Part shown: positions 5,988-12,733 of the stretch, piece after piece
Numbering within the stretch: position 1 is the stretch's first letter
Layout of the letters: each line of letters opens with the position of its first letter
Origin: an uncultured Collinsella sp.
GTDB lineage: Bacteria > Actinomycetota > Coriobacteriia > Coriobacteriales > Coriobacteriaceae
Assembly: GCA_902496775.1 (NCBI GenBank)
Contig: CABVCF010000058.1
Location: 1 to 12,733 of the forward strand
Direction of reading: 5' to 3'
DNA: 12,733 nucleotides
Notes under the pieces: model-generated
Told to the model about the DNA's origin: nothing
What the model saw: only the letters and a program-made list of their open reading frames with translations
Database searches by the model: none
Made by a program: the position numbers and the translations under genes

Positions 5988-7198
5988 TGGGTATCGCCGA
6001 TCACATCAAGAACGGAATATCGCGTCGCGGCTTTGTACTCGGTGGGGCTGCCGCGGGCGCTGTCACGGTGCTTGCCGGATGCTCGAAAAAAACGGGCACC
6101 AGCGATGATGCCGCCGGCGAGCCGCAGGTTATCAAGGATGATTCCAAAATCATCTCGATTACGGATGAGTACGAGGCAGTCGACATCGATCTTGAGCCGG
6201 CGGCGTCATGGACGCTGCCTCTGGGTACGCTGCTGTACTACTGCGACGGCGATTACGCCGCGGCGATGATGGCGCCCGCATCGGCACTGCACGCCAACAC
6301 ACTCGGTGTGCTCAACCTGGGCGATGGCTCGCTTACCACATTAATCGAGGATCCTATCGAGGGCACGGGATATGCATTCTACGATGTCCGTGCCGGCGAC
6401 AGCGTATTCGCGTGGGTTGAGATGAACTTTGCCAATTCATCGTGGAAGCTCTACGGTCAAAATCTGTCGGGCGCTTCGCTCTCTGGCGACGTGGTTGAGC
6501 TCGATCGAGGTGGCAAGGACTATGATCCGCCGCTGTTTACGGCGTTCGGGTCATCAGTCATCTGGTATAAAATGCCCTCGGCAGGTGGCAATAAGACGAG
6601 TAGCGATTCGTTTTGCTATCGTCGCTCGCTTGATGAATCCAAGGCCGAGACAATTTGGAAATCGACGGGCCGCTTTGCATCGGCCCCGCGCGCGAGCGAC
6701 GGCATTTTGACCATCTCGCCGCGTGTCCGCAACGACGAGGGCGTCTACTACGGCATAACGGCAATCGATCTGACCGACGGCAACAACACCAAGCGTGCCC
6801 AGTTGGTCCTTCCTTCGTCAGTTTCGCCTTTCGAGGCCGTATATATGGGCGATACCTTCGTGTTTTCTATCGAGGCGGCCTATAGTGGCGTGGGCAGCCT
6901 GGGCAATATGGGCACGTATATCGGTAATGAGGGAGGGCCGTACCTCTTCCTGTCACGCGAGCCGCTCGCATGTGCGGCTGGCAAGAAGAATAAATACCTT
7001 GTTAAGGTACAGGCGTCGCATTTCCTGATCGACACCTCTGCCAAGACCTATGGCTCGCTGCTGTCGCCCGACCGCGCTTTGGAGTATGGCGATTATCCAG
7101 CTACGGCGGGAAAATCGGACTCATTCCTTACGTACGCCACGGTGCGCAACAGCCAGGGTATACCAGAGACGGTCACTGCACGCCTATTCTCTCTTTAA
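5987..7198 (+). CDS. Tat-signal lipoprotein of unknown function
   Basis: A 403-residue exported protein. The N-terminus combines a twin-arginine motif (SRRGFV, residues 12-17), a small-residue hydrophobic core, and a lipobox ending at Cys32 (VLAGC). It should therefore be exported folded by Tat and then lipid-anchored on the outer face of the membrane. The mature part is rich in aromatic residues, glycine and short beta-type segments (for example FYDVRAGDSVFAWVEM, VIWYKMPSAGG), which suggests a beta-propeller-like fold; this is inference from composition only. No enzyme motif was recognised. The start codon overlaps the stop of the TSCPD gene, and no good ribosome binding site precedes it, consistent with coupling. 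Confidence 0.85.
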   Translation: MGIADHIKNGISRRGFVLGGAAAGAVTVLAGCSKKTGTSDDAAGEPQVIKDDSKIISITDEYEAVDIDLEPAASWTLPLGTLLYYCDGDYAAAMMAPASALHANTLGVLNLGDGSLTTLIEDPIEGTGYAFYDVRAGDSVFAWVEMNFANSSWKLYGQNLSGASLSGDVVELDRGGKDYDPPLFTAFGSSVIWYKMPSAGGNKTSSDSFCYRRSLDESKAETIWKSTGRFASAPRASDGILTISPRVRNDEGVYYGITAIDLTDGNNTKRAQLVLPSSVSPFEAVYMGDTFVFSIEAAYSGVGSLGNMGTYIGNEGGPYLFLSREPLACAAGKKNKYLVKVQASHFLIDTSAKTYGSLLSPDRALEYGDYPATAGKSDSFLTYATVRNSQGIPETVTARLFSL

Positions 7199-7257
7199 GC
7201 TTAGAGGGGTTAAAAAGGCGCCAACAGGGGAATAAACGCGTTGTAATTGTGAGTACC

Positions 7258-7296
7258 GCCCGCCGAGCTGCCGCGTCATAGCGGCATCTGGCGGGC
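7258..7296. other. Large bipartite hairpin between lipoprotein and regulator genes
   Basis: The outer arms gcccgcc (7258-7264) and ggcgggc (7290-7296) pair perfectly. The inner arms tgccgc (7269-7274) and gcggca (7281-7286) pair around loop gtcata, with a short imperfect internal region. The structure is strong and GC-rich but has no T-run after it, so it is not a standard intrinsic terminator. It may end or stabilise the upstream transcript, or lie in the control region of the downstream operon. Confidence 0.65.
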
Positions 7297-7306
7297 TCAG
7301 GTGCGT

Positions 7307-7312
7307 TAAAAT
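7307..7312 (+). promoter_or_regulatory. Candidate -10 of the two-component operon
   Basis: TAAAAT at 7307-7312 is a fair -10 located 40 bases before the regulator ATG. Any -35 would fall inside the preceding hairpin, and no good match is seen there. Confidence 0.3.
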
Positions 7313-7351
7313 GGGCTTGTTCTTAGCTAATTGAGACAGGGGGGCCGTGTT

Positions 7352-8074
7352 ATGGCTTCAGATGCAAAAAAGATTCTGCTGGTCGAGGATGAGAAGGCAA
7401 TCCGTGACGCCGTCGCTGCCTATCTCGAGCGCGAAGGCTACTGGGTTGTGGGCGTCGGCGACGGCCAGTCCGCGATCGAGGAGTTCGAGAAGCATCAGTT
7501 CGACCTGGTCGTGCTCGACCTTATGCTCCCCAAGATCCCCGGCGAGCGCGTTTGCCGCACCATTCGCGATACCTCGGATGTCCCCATCATCATGCTGACG
7601 GCTAAGGGCGAGATCGAGGACCGTATTATCGGTCTTGAGCTCGGCGCCGACGACTATCTGATTAAGCCGTTCTCGCCGCGCGAGCTCGTCGCCCGCGTTC
7701 GCGCTCTGTTCCGCCGTGCCCATCAGGCCGACGAGCCCGCCGTCGAGGTACTCGACTTCGGCGATCTGGTCATCGATATCTCGGGCCACAAGATTTTGGT
7801 CGAGGGCAAGGAAGTCGATCTGACGGCTTCTGAGTTCAAGCTGCTCACCACGCTTGCCCGCCATCCCGGCCGTGTGTATAACCGCATGGAGCTGGTCGAG
7901 AAAGTGCTCGGGTATGACTTTGAGGGTTACGAGCGCACCATCGACAGCCACGTGAAGAACCTTCGCGCCAAGCTGGGCGATGATCCCAAGAAGCCCAAGT
8001 GGCTCTACACCGTCCATGGTGTCGGCTATCGCTTCGAGGCTCCGGCCAAGACCGATAAGTCGGACGAGAAATAG
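7352..8074 (+). CDS. OmpR/PhoB-family response regulator
   Basis: A 240-residue DNA-binding response regulator. The receiver domain (about 6-122) has the acidic pair E12/D13, the phospho-acceptor D56 in VVLDLMLP, T83 in MLTA and K105 in IKPF. The winged-helix output domain (about 135-230) ends with the characteristic VKNLRAKLGD and YTVHGVGYRFE segments. The frame continues to a TTG at 7331, but the ATG at 7352 is favoured because the purine-rich AGGGGGG lies just upstream and MASDAKKILLVEDE gives the normal receiver start. The kinase gene follows after 11 bases, so the two form one operon. The stimulus and target genes are not evident. Confidence 0.96.
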   Translation: MASDAKKILLVEDEKAIRDAVAAYLEREGYWVVGVGDGQSAIEEFEKHQFDLVVLDLMLPKIPGERVCRTIRDTSDVPIIMLTAKGEIEDRIIGLELGADDYLIKPFSPRELVARVRALFRRAHQADEPAVEVLDFGDLVIDISGHKILVEGKEVDLTASEFKLLTTLARHPGRVYNRMELVEKVLGYDFEGYERTIDSHVKNLRAKLGDDPKKPKWLYTVHGVGYRFEAPAKTDKSDEK

Positions 8075-8085
8075 GGAAATCACAT

Positions 8086-9651
8086 ATGACACCTGCGCGC
8101 TTTGAAATCGGACAAAAGCACAAGCAGGAGAGCGAGGCGGGTTCCAAGGCTAGTTGGAACACGCCTCGTTCCGATTCACGGCCAACGATGAGCTATCCCT
8201 CGCGCATGGCACTTGCTTTTGCTCTGACATCGCTCATGACGGTATTGGTGCTGGTGGGCGTAGTCTCCGTTGTATGGGGTACGGTTTTTACGGATTACAC
8301 GCGCTCCAATATTGTCGAAATCGCCAATTCCGCTGCCGAGAAGTTGGCGACCTCATATGAGGAAAACGGCTCTTGGACCGCGGGAGAACTGCGCACGGTC
8401 GCAACGTCGAGTTTGGTTTCCGACGATCTGGGTATGCAGGTCGTCAATAAAAAGGGCGTGATCGTTTATGACGATTCCTGGCCCTCGGCAAGCGCCACCG
8501 CCGATGTACGCGAAAACCAGGCTACGACCGACGACACGAGCGGCAAGAGGGCATCGCATAGCCCGGTCTCGTCTGCTCCAACCGACTCCGATAGCGTTGC
8601 TAACGTCGAGATTGTAACGTCTTCCGGCGAGCATGTCGGACAGGTAAAGCTGTGGGCCATCGGCTCCGACGCTCTGCTCACCAAGGCGGACTCTGCGTTT
8701 AGGGAGAAGACCTTTAACGCCATGGCCCTCGCCGCGGTTGTTGCAATCTGCATTTCGGTCGTTATCGGATCGCTCGTGTCGCGCATGCTCACCAAGCCGA
8801 TTCATCGCATCACCAGTACCGCAAAGCAAATCCGTGACGGCGACCTGTCGGCTCGCACGGGACTGCGCGGTGATGACGAGATCGATCAGCTGGGTGAGAC
8901 CTTCGATGAGATGGCCACTTCGCTCGAGAAGGATATGAAACACGAGAAGCGCCTGACCTCAGACGTTGCACATGAGCTTCGCACGCCGCTTATGGCCATG
9001 CTCGCAACGGTCGAGGCCATGCAGGATGGCGTGTATCCCACCGACGATGAGCATTTGGAGACCGTTGCTTCCGAGACGCGCCGCCTGGCTCGTCTGGTGC
9101 AGCAGATGCTCGACCTGTCGCGCATGGAAAACAGCACGGCTCCGCTCAACCTTGAGCCGGTGGACATGGTTCCTTTCGTGCGTTCCATCGTCAATGCCCA
9201 GGAGCGCCTGTTTGTCGACCGCGATCTGCGCCTGCGTTTTGCGGACGAGACCCAGGGTCACGACGATGTCGTCGAGGCCGATCCCGACATGATCACGCAA
9301 TGTGTTATCAACCTCATGAGCAACGCCATGCGCTACACCCCCGAGGGCGGTTGGGTCGTGGTGTCGGTGCTAAGTGACCGCAAGCACGTCAGCATTGCCG
9401 TTTCTGATACCGGCATCGGTATTGCCAAGGACGATCTGTCGCGCATCTTCGGGCGGTTTTGGCGCGCCGATGCCAGCCGCGCCCGCGAAGCTGGCGGCCT
9501 GGGCGTTGGCCTCGCCGTGACCAAGCAGATCGTCGAGCGTCACCATGGCTACATATCCGTGGAGTCGGAGCTTGGAAAGGGTACGACTTTTACAATTCAT
9601 CTGCCCCGCGAGCACACGGCAGACGCGGCATCTACTACAATGGAGCACTAG
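8086..9651 (+). CDS. HAMP-domain sensor histidine kinase
   Basis: A 521-residue membrane sensor kinase paired with the upstream regulator. A hydrophilic N-terminus of about 40 residues precedes TM1 (about 41-68). The extracellular sensor region (about 69-210) has a Ser/Thr/Asp-rich stretch at 134-172 and no recognised sensor fold. TM2 is at about 211-231, followed by HAMP (232-285). The dimerisation/phosphotransfer domain has phospho-accepting His296 in VAHELRTP. The ATPase domain shows the N box (Asn413 in NLMSNAMRYTP), the G1 box (DTGIGI, 441-446), the F box (FGRFWRAD) and the G2 box (GGLGVGLA, 470-477). An internal ATG at 8188 (MSYPSRMALAF) would remove the unusual cytoplasmic tail, but it lacks a ribosome binding site; the ATG at 8086 follows AGGGAAAT. 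Confidence 0.95.
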   Translation: MTPARFEIGQKHKQESEAGSKASWNTPRSDSRPTMSYPSRMALAFALTSLMTVLVLVGVVSVVWGTVFTDYTRSNIVEIANSAAEKLATSYEENGSWTAGELRTVATSSLVSDDLGMQVVNKKGVIVYDDSWPSASATADVRENQATTDDTSGKRASHSPVSSAPTDSDSVANVEIVTSSGEHVGQVKLWAIGSDALLTKADSAFREKTFNAMALAAVVAICISVVIGSLVSRMLTKPIHRITSTAKQIRDGDLSARTGLRGDDEIDQLGETFDEMATSLEKDMKHEKRLTSDVAHELRTPLMAMLATVEAMQDGVYPTDDEHLETVASETRRLARLVQQMLDLSRMENSTAPLNLEPVDMVPFVRSIVNAQERLFVDRDLRLRFADETQGHDDVVEADPDMITQCVINLMSNAMRYTPEGGWVVVSVLSDRKHVSIAVSDTGIGIAKDDLSRIFGRFWRADASRAREAGGLGVGLAVTKQIVERHHGYISVESELGKGTTFTIHLPREHTADAASTTMEH

Positions 9652-9668
9652 CTTTTCGCTATTCGGTG

Positions 9669-9676
9669 AAGGAGGG
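9669..9676 (+). promoter_or_regulatory. Unassigned strong Shine-Dalgarno-like site
   Basis: AAGGAGGG lies 17 bases after the kinase stop with no ATG, GTG or TTG at a usable distance; only a CTG at 9686 is in range. It may be chance, or may serve a short leader peptide frame ending at 9748 just before purC. Confidence 0.3.
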
Positions 9677-9709
9677 GCCGCGTCCCTGCCGCTCCGAGTT
9701 TGCGAAAAC

Positions 9710-9729
9710 ATGCGGGAAAGAACCCGCAT
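9710..9729 (+). terminator. Small hairpin before purC, possible weak terminator or attenuator
   Basis: A 7-bp perfect stem (atgcggg / cccgcat) with loop aaagaa, followed by a T-containing but interrupted stretch. No promoter was recognised between it and purC, so it may be a partial barrier between the kinase operon and purC. Confidence 0.35.
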
Positions 9730-9760
9730 TTCTGTCGTATTTAGGTAAGGAGTGACTCAC

Positions 9761-10648
9761 GTGACAACGATGGAGCGTCGTCCGGATTCCCGTGGCAAGG
9801 TTCGTGATATTTACGATGCCGGTGAAAACCTGCTGATGGTCGCCACCGACCGCATTTCTGCGTTCGACTTCATTCTTCCCGACGAGATTCCGTTTAAGGG
9901 AGAGGTACTCAATCGCATCTCGGCATTCTGGTTCGATAAGTTTGCCGACATCGTCCCCAACCATCTCGTTTCCATCGACCCGGCGGATTTCCCCGAGGAG
10001 TTTGCTGAGTATCGTGACTACCTCGCTGGCCGCGCCATGCTGGTTAAGAAGGCCCAGACGATTCCTATCGAGTGCATCGTCCGCGGCTATCTGACCGGTT
10101 CTGGCAAGAAGACCTACGACGAGAACGGCACCGTCTGCGGCATCCAGCTGCCTGAGGGCCTGACCGAGGCTTCCAAGCTTCCTGAGCCGCTGTTCACGCC
10201 GTCCACGAAGGCCGAGATCGGTGACCACGACGAGAACATCTCGTTCGAGCGTTGCTGCGAGATCGTGGGCGAGGACATCGCCACGCAGATTCGCGACCTT
10301 TCCCTCAAGATCTACAAGGCTGCCGCCGAGTACGCCGCGACCCGTGGCATCATCATTGCCGACACCAAGTTCGAGTTTGGTGTCATCGATGGCAAGGTCA
10401 CGCTGATCGACGAGTGCCTCACGCCCGACTCCAGCCGTTTCTGGCCCGCCGCCAGCTACGAGGAGGGCAAGATTCAGCCCAGCTACGACAAACAATTCGT
10501 CCGCAATTGGCTCAAAGCCAACTGGGATATGACGGGGGAGACCCCGCACCTGCCCGCCGAGGTCATCGATGGCACGTCCGAGCGCTATCGCGAGGCCTTC
10601 CAGATCATCACGGGCTCCCAGTTCACAAGCATGAAGGAGAACGCATAA
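9761..10648 (+). CDS. purC: SAICAR synthase (phosphoribosylaminoimidazole-succinocarboxamide synthase)
   Basis: PurC, 295 residues, a cytoplasmic ATP-dependent ligase joining CAIR and aspartate to form SAICAR, the substrate that PurB then cleaves. Family marks: GKVRDIYD near the N-terminus (12-19), signature 1 IPIECIVRGYLTGS (101-114) and signature 2 IIADTKFEFG (198-207). Its length fits the longer PurC form of about 290-300 residues rather than the form of about 240 residues found in E. coli. Start choice: AAGGAG at 9747-9752 lies eight bases before GTG 9761. An in-frame GTG at 9752 overlaps that site, and ATG 9770 is too far from it. The next gene begins with the base after the stop codon, so the pair is probably co-transcribed. 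Confidence 0.95.
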   Translation: MTTMERRPDSRGKVRDIYDAGENLLMVATDRISAFDFILPDEIPFKGEVLNRISAFWFDKFADIVPNHLVSIDPADFPEEFAEYRDYLAGRAMLVKKAQTIPIECIVRGYLTGSGKKTYDENGTVCGIQLPEGLTEASKLPEPLFTPSTKAEIGDHDENISFERCCEIVGEDIATQIRDLSLKIYKAAAEYAATRGIIIADTKFEFGVIDGKVTLIDECLTPDSSRFWPAASYEEGKIQPSYDKQFVRNWLKANWDMTGETPHLPAEVIDGTSERYREAFQIITGSQFTSMKENA

Positions 10649-11224
10649 GTGAGTACCCGTAGCGCCACGAACAAGCGCACGCAATCCCACGAAGTTACCG
10701 GGGTTGCGCGCAAGTCTGCCGCATCTGCTAAGCCCGCCCGCCAAGCAGCGAGCTCCGTTCGCGTCGTGCCGGCTTCGTCTAAGGCACGCCGCAAAGAGCT
10801 CGAGAAGGGCGAGAACCTCGAGGGCCTCTCTAAAGAGGAGAAGCGCGCCCGCAAGGCCAAGCAGCGCGCCAAGGAGGACCGCATCTATACGGTGTCGAAT
10901 ATCCTCCTCAAGCAGGACGAGGACTACACCAAGCGCCGTCGCATCTGGTGGATTGTGCTCGCCATTGGCATGGTGCTCGTCGTGGCAATTTGGGCCTCGC
11001 TGTACTTCGCTCCCGCTGGCATGGTGTCCAGCCCTGTCCAGATGGTCGGCATCGTTTTGTCCTATGTCATCATCCTAGGTGACTTTATCTACGACTTCGC
11101 TCGTATTCGTCCCTTGCGCAACATGTACCGCGCGCAGGCCGAGGGCATGTCCGAGAACAAGCTCAACGCTCTTATCGAGCGTTCGGCTGCCGAGGAGGAC
11201 AAGAAGGACTCCAAGAAGAAGTAG
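10649..11224 (+). CDS. Small two-helix membrane protein of unknown function
   Basis: A 191-residue protein starting at GTG 10649, directly after the purC stop, with AAGGAG (10633-10638) ten bases upstream inside purC. Residues 1-98 are very basic and charged (runs such as KARRKELEKGE and KEEKRARKAKQRAKED), predicted disordered or helical. Two hydrophobic segments follow (about 99-120 and 127-150), joined by a short loop. The C-terminal tail (151-191) is charged and ends in lysines. The lysine/arginine flanks suggest both ends lie in the cytoplasm. No family was recognised. A strong terminator follows, so it ends the purC transcript. Confidence 0.8.
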   Translation: MSTRSATNKRTQSHEVTGVARKSAASAKPARQAASSVRVVPASSKARRKELEKGENLEGLSKEEKRARKAKQRAKEDRIYTVSNILLKQDEDYTKRRRIWWIVLAIGMVLVVAIWASLYFAPAGMVSSPVQMVGIVLSYVIILGDFIYDFARIRPLRNMYRAQAEGMSENKLNALIERSAAEEDKKDSKKK

Positions 11225-11227
11225 CGT

Positions 11228-11257
11228 TTGCATACATACTTATCGCTAAGATATAAG
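11228..11257 (+). promoter_or_regulatory. Putative aminopeptidase promoter overlapping the upstream terminator
   Basis: TTGCAT (11228-11233) and TATAAG (11252-11257) are separated by 18 bases. The -10 overlaps the left arm of the terminator hairpin, so a transcript would begin near 11264, around the loop, and would lack most of that arm. Confidence 0.45.
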
Positions 11258-11285
11258 GCGCGTCGTTTTTGCGGCGCGCCTTTTT
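11255..11285 (+). terminator. Intrinsic terminator of the purC operon
   Basis: A stem of 11 pairs (aaggcgcgtcg against cggcgcgcctt, one G-T pair) with loop tttttg, followed by T to 11285. It lies 30 bases after the stop of the membrane protein gene. Confidence 0.93.
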
Positions 11286-11313
11286 ACTGTTCTATAGATA
11301 GATGGAGTGGCAC

Positions 11314-12594
11314 ATGATTCGAGCTGCCCTGACGGTCGAAGAGGCTCTGGAGGGCATGAAGACCCTGGAGCCCAAGATTAAAAACTACGCGCGCCTGGTC
11401 GTCCGCAAGGGCGTAAACGTCAAGCCCGGCCAGGAGGTCGTCGTTCAGTCTCCGGTCGAGTGCGCGCCGTTTGCGCGCGTGGTGGTCGCGGAGGCCTATG
11501 CTGCCGGCGCCGGCCACGTGACGGTCATTTGGGCCGATGATGCCGTGACGAGGCTCACGTACGAGCATGTCGAGAAAAGCTATTTTGAGCAGACGCCCGA
11601 GTGGAAGCGCCTGCAGCTGGATTCCCTGGCCCAGGACGGCGCCTGCTTTGTCTTTATCGAGGGTGCGGATCCTGCGGCCCTCAAGGGCATCGATCCAGCC
11701 AAGCCGGCCGCGGCATCAAAGGCGAGGAATACGCAGTGCAAAGTTTTCCGCCGTGGACTGGATTACAACATCAATCCGTGGTGCATCGCCGGCGCTCCGG
11801 TCGTGGCTTGGGCGCACGAGGTGTTCCCGGGAGACGCCGATGAGGTTGCAATCTATAAGCTGTGGAATGCGATTCTGCACACCGCGCGCGCCGATGGCCA
11901 GGACCCAGAGAGCGACTGGGAACTCCATGACGCCGCATTCGAAAAGAACCTGCGTTTCCTGAACGACAATCGTTTCGACTGTCTGCATTACACCGCGGCA
12001 AATGGAACCGATCTGACGATTGGCATGACGAAGGGTCACGAGTGGGCCGGCGGCAAGGGCAAGACGCCCGATGGGCACCCCTTCTTCCCCAACATTCCCA
12101 CCGAGGAAGTCTTCACTTCGCCCGATCGCATGCGCGCCGACGGTATCGTGTACTCGGCCATGCCGCTCATCCACCACGGCAATAAGGTCGACGATTTTTG
12201 GATTAAATTCGAGGGCGGCCGCGTGGTGGACTACGATGCCCGCGTGGGCAAGGCAACGCTCGCAAGTATCATCGATACTGACGAGGGCGCTGCTCACCTG
12301 GGAGAGGTCGCGCTCATTTCCAAGAACACGCCGATCCGCGAAAGTGGTGTTCTGTTCTACGATACGCTCTATGACGAGAACGCTAGCTGCCATCTCGCGC
12401 TAGGTGTCGGTTTCCCCGAATGCATCGAGGGTGGGTATGACATGTCCAAGGAGGAGCTCCTGGAGCATGGTGTTAACGTCTCGAGCACGCACGTCGATTT
12501 TATGATCGGCACGGACGACATCGATATTACGGGCATTACGCCTGATGGACGTGAAGTTGTGATTTTCCAGAACGGCCAATGGAGTTGGGAATAG
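11314..12594 (+). CDS. M29-family metallo-aminopeptidase
   Basis: A 426-residue cytoplasmic metal-dependent aminopeptidase of the AmpS/AmpT/PepS type (MEROPS M29), which removes N-terminal residues from peptides. The metal-binding positions of the family are all present: Glu264/265 in PTEEVFTSP, Glu331 in HLGEVAL, His360 in ASCHLALG, and His393 and Asp395 in STHVDFMIG. The N-terminal half (about 15-120) carries the usual LVVRKGVNVKPGQEVVVQ opening. ATG 11314 is preferred over ATG 11302 because GGAG (11304-11307) lies six bases before it and overlaps the earlier ATG. It is a single-gene unit between the purC-operon terminator and tRNA-Lys. Housekeeping peptide turnover is likely. Confidence 0.94.
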   Translation: MIRAALTVEEALEGMKTLEPKIKNYARLVVRKGVNVKPGQEVVVQSPVECAPFARVVVAEAYAAGAGHVTVIWADDAVTRLTYEHVEKSYFEQTPEWKRLQLDSLAQDGACFVFIEGADPAALKGIDPAKPAAASKARNTQCKVFRRGLDYNINPWCIAGAPVVAWAHEVFPGDADEVAIYKLWNAILHTARADGQDPESDWELHDAAFEKNLRFLNDNRFDCLHYTAANGTDLTIGMTKGHEWAGGKGKTPDGHPFFPNIPTEEVFTSPDRMRADGIVYSAMPLIHHGNKVDDFWIKFEGGRVVDYDARVGKATLASIIDTDEGAAHLGEVALISKNTPIRESGVLFYDTLYDENASCHLALGVGFPECIEGGYDMSKEELLEHGVNVSSTHVDFMIGTDDIDITGITPDGREVVIFQNGQWSWE

Positions 12595-12613
12595 TCCCAG
12601 ACCGTGGTACAAT
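12585..12613 (+). promoter_or_regulatory. tRNA-Lys promoter
   Basis: TTGGGA (12585-12590) and TACAAT (12608-12613) have an ideal 17-base spacer, and the tRNA begins 10 bases later. The -35 overlaps the last codons of the aminopeptidase gene. Confidence 0.7.
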
Positions 12614-12622
12614 GCCACCCGC

Positions 12623-12698
12623 GGGCCGTTAGCTCAGCTGGCAGAGCAGGGGACTTTTAATCCCAAGGTCCAGGGTTCGAACCCCTGACGGCCCACCA
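12623..12698 (+). tRNA. tRNA-Lys (anticodon UUU)
   Basis: A full cloverleaf of 76 bases with encoded CCA. The acceptor stem gggccgt (12623-12629) pairs with acggccc (12688-12694), with discriminator A. The anticodon loop cttttaa gives anticodon TTT at 12656-12658. The T-arm caggg/ccctg encloses ttcgaac. The outermost anticodon-stem pair (27-43) appears to be G-A, a mismatch where E. coli tRNA-Lys has G-U. Confidence 0.97.
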
Positions 12699-12707
12699 TA
12701 GAATAGA

Positions 12708-12733
12708 AAGCGATCGACTCCGGTTGGTCGCTT
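12708..12733 (+). terminator. Terminator stem of tRNA-Lys, T-run beyond the window
   Basis: An 11-pair stem (aagcgatcgac against gttggtcgctt, two G-T pairs) with loop tccg starts nine bases after the tRNA. The window ends at the last paired bases, so the expected T-run cannot be seen. Confidence 0.75.

Noticed and set aside
7358..8092. A 244-codon open frame antisense to the response regulator
   Set aside because: It lies almost entirely opposite an unmistakable OmpR-family gene. Long antisense frames are expected when TTA, CTA and TCA codons are rare in GC-rich genes.
9659..10744. A 361-codon open frame antisense to purC
   Set aside because: Same cause: it is the shadow of purC with no promoter, ribosome binding site or domain.
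11716..12393. A 225-codon open frame antisense to the aminopeptidase gene
   Set aside because: It is entirely contained in the M29 gene and has no recognisable domain.

Overview
The window looks like a chromosomal segment of a high-GC Gram-positive anaerobe of the Coriobacteriia, most likely Collinsella or a close relative. This is inferred from the GC-rich coding style, an LPXTG-anchored multidomain adhesin, a Tat-type lipoprotein, a TSCPD/TIGR03905-type small protein and the overall protein character. No sequence search could be run, so genus is a judgement, not a result.

Layout. Bases 21-3452 (minus strand) encode a 1143-residue cell-wall-anchored adhesin/pilin: signal peptide, thioester (TQXA) head, about six Cna-B/SpaA-like repeats, a C-terminal stalk domain and an LPATG sorting signal. 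The first bases of the window may hold the start (MKKRA...) of a following minus-strand gene. A divergent intergenic region of about 300 bases follows, then tRNA-Gly(CCC) with a strong terminator. Next, about 280 bases of non-coding DNA contain direct and inverted copies of the tRNA 3' part, together with hairpins whose apex is GCGAAGC.

From 4249 to the end everything lies on the plus strand. The genes in order are purB (adenylosuccinate lyase), a TSCPD-domain protein overlapping a Tat/lipobox lipoprotein (TAATG junction), an OmpR-family response regulator with its HAMP histidine kinase, purC (SAICAR synthase), a small two-helix membrane protein of unknown role, an M29-family metallo-aminopeptidase, and tRNA-Lys(UUU) with its terminator running off the window end.

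How they fit together. PurC and PurB catalyse consecutive steps of IMP synthesis (SAICAR formation and its cleavage to AICAR); PurB also cleaves adenylosuccinate to AMP. They are not in one operon here: a two-component system and the lipoprotein pair lie between them. The two-component system has no obvious target in the window. The adhesin is the most accessory-looking gene. Most of the rest is ordinary core genome. The most unusual structure is the tRNA-Gly-derived repeat and hairpin cluster at 3879-4146.
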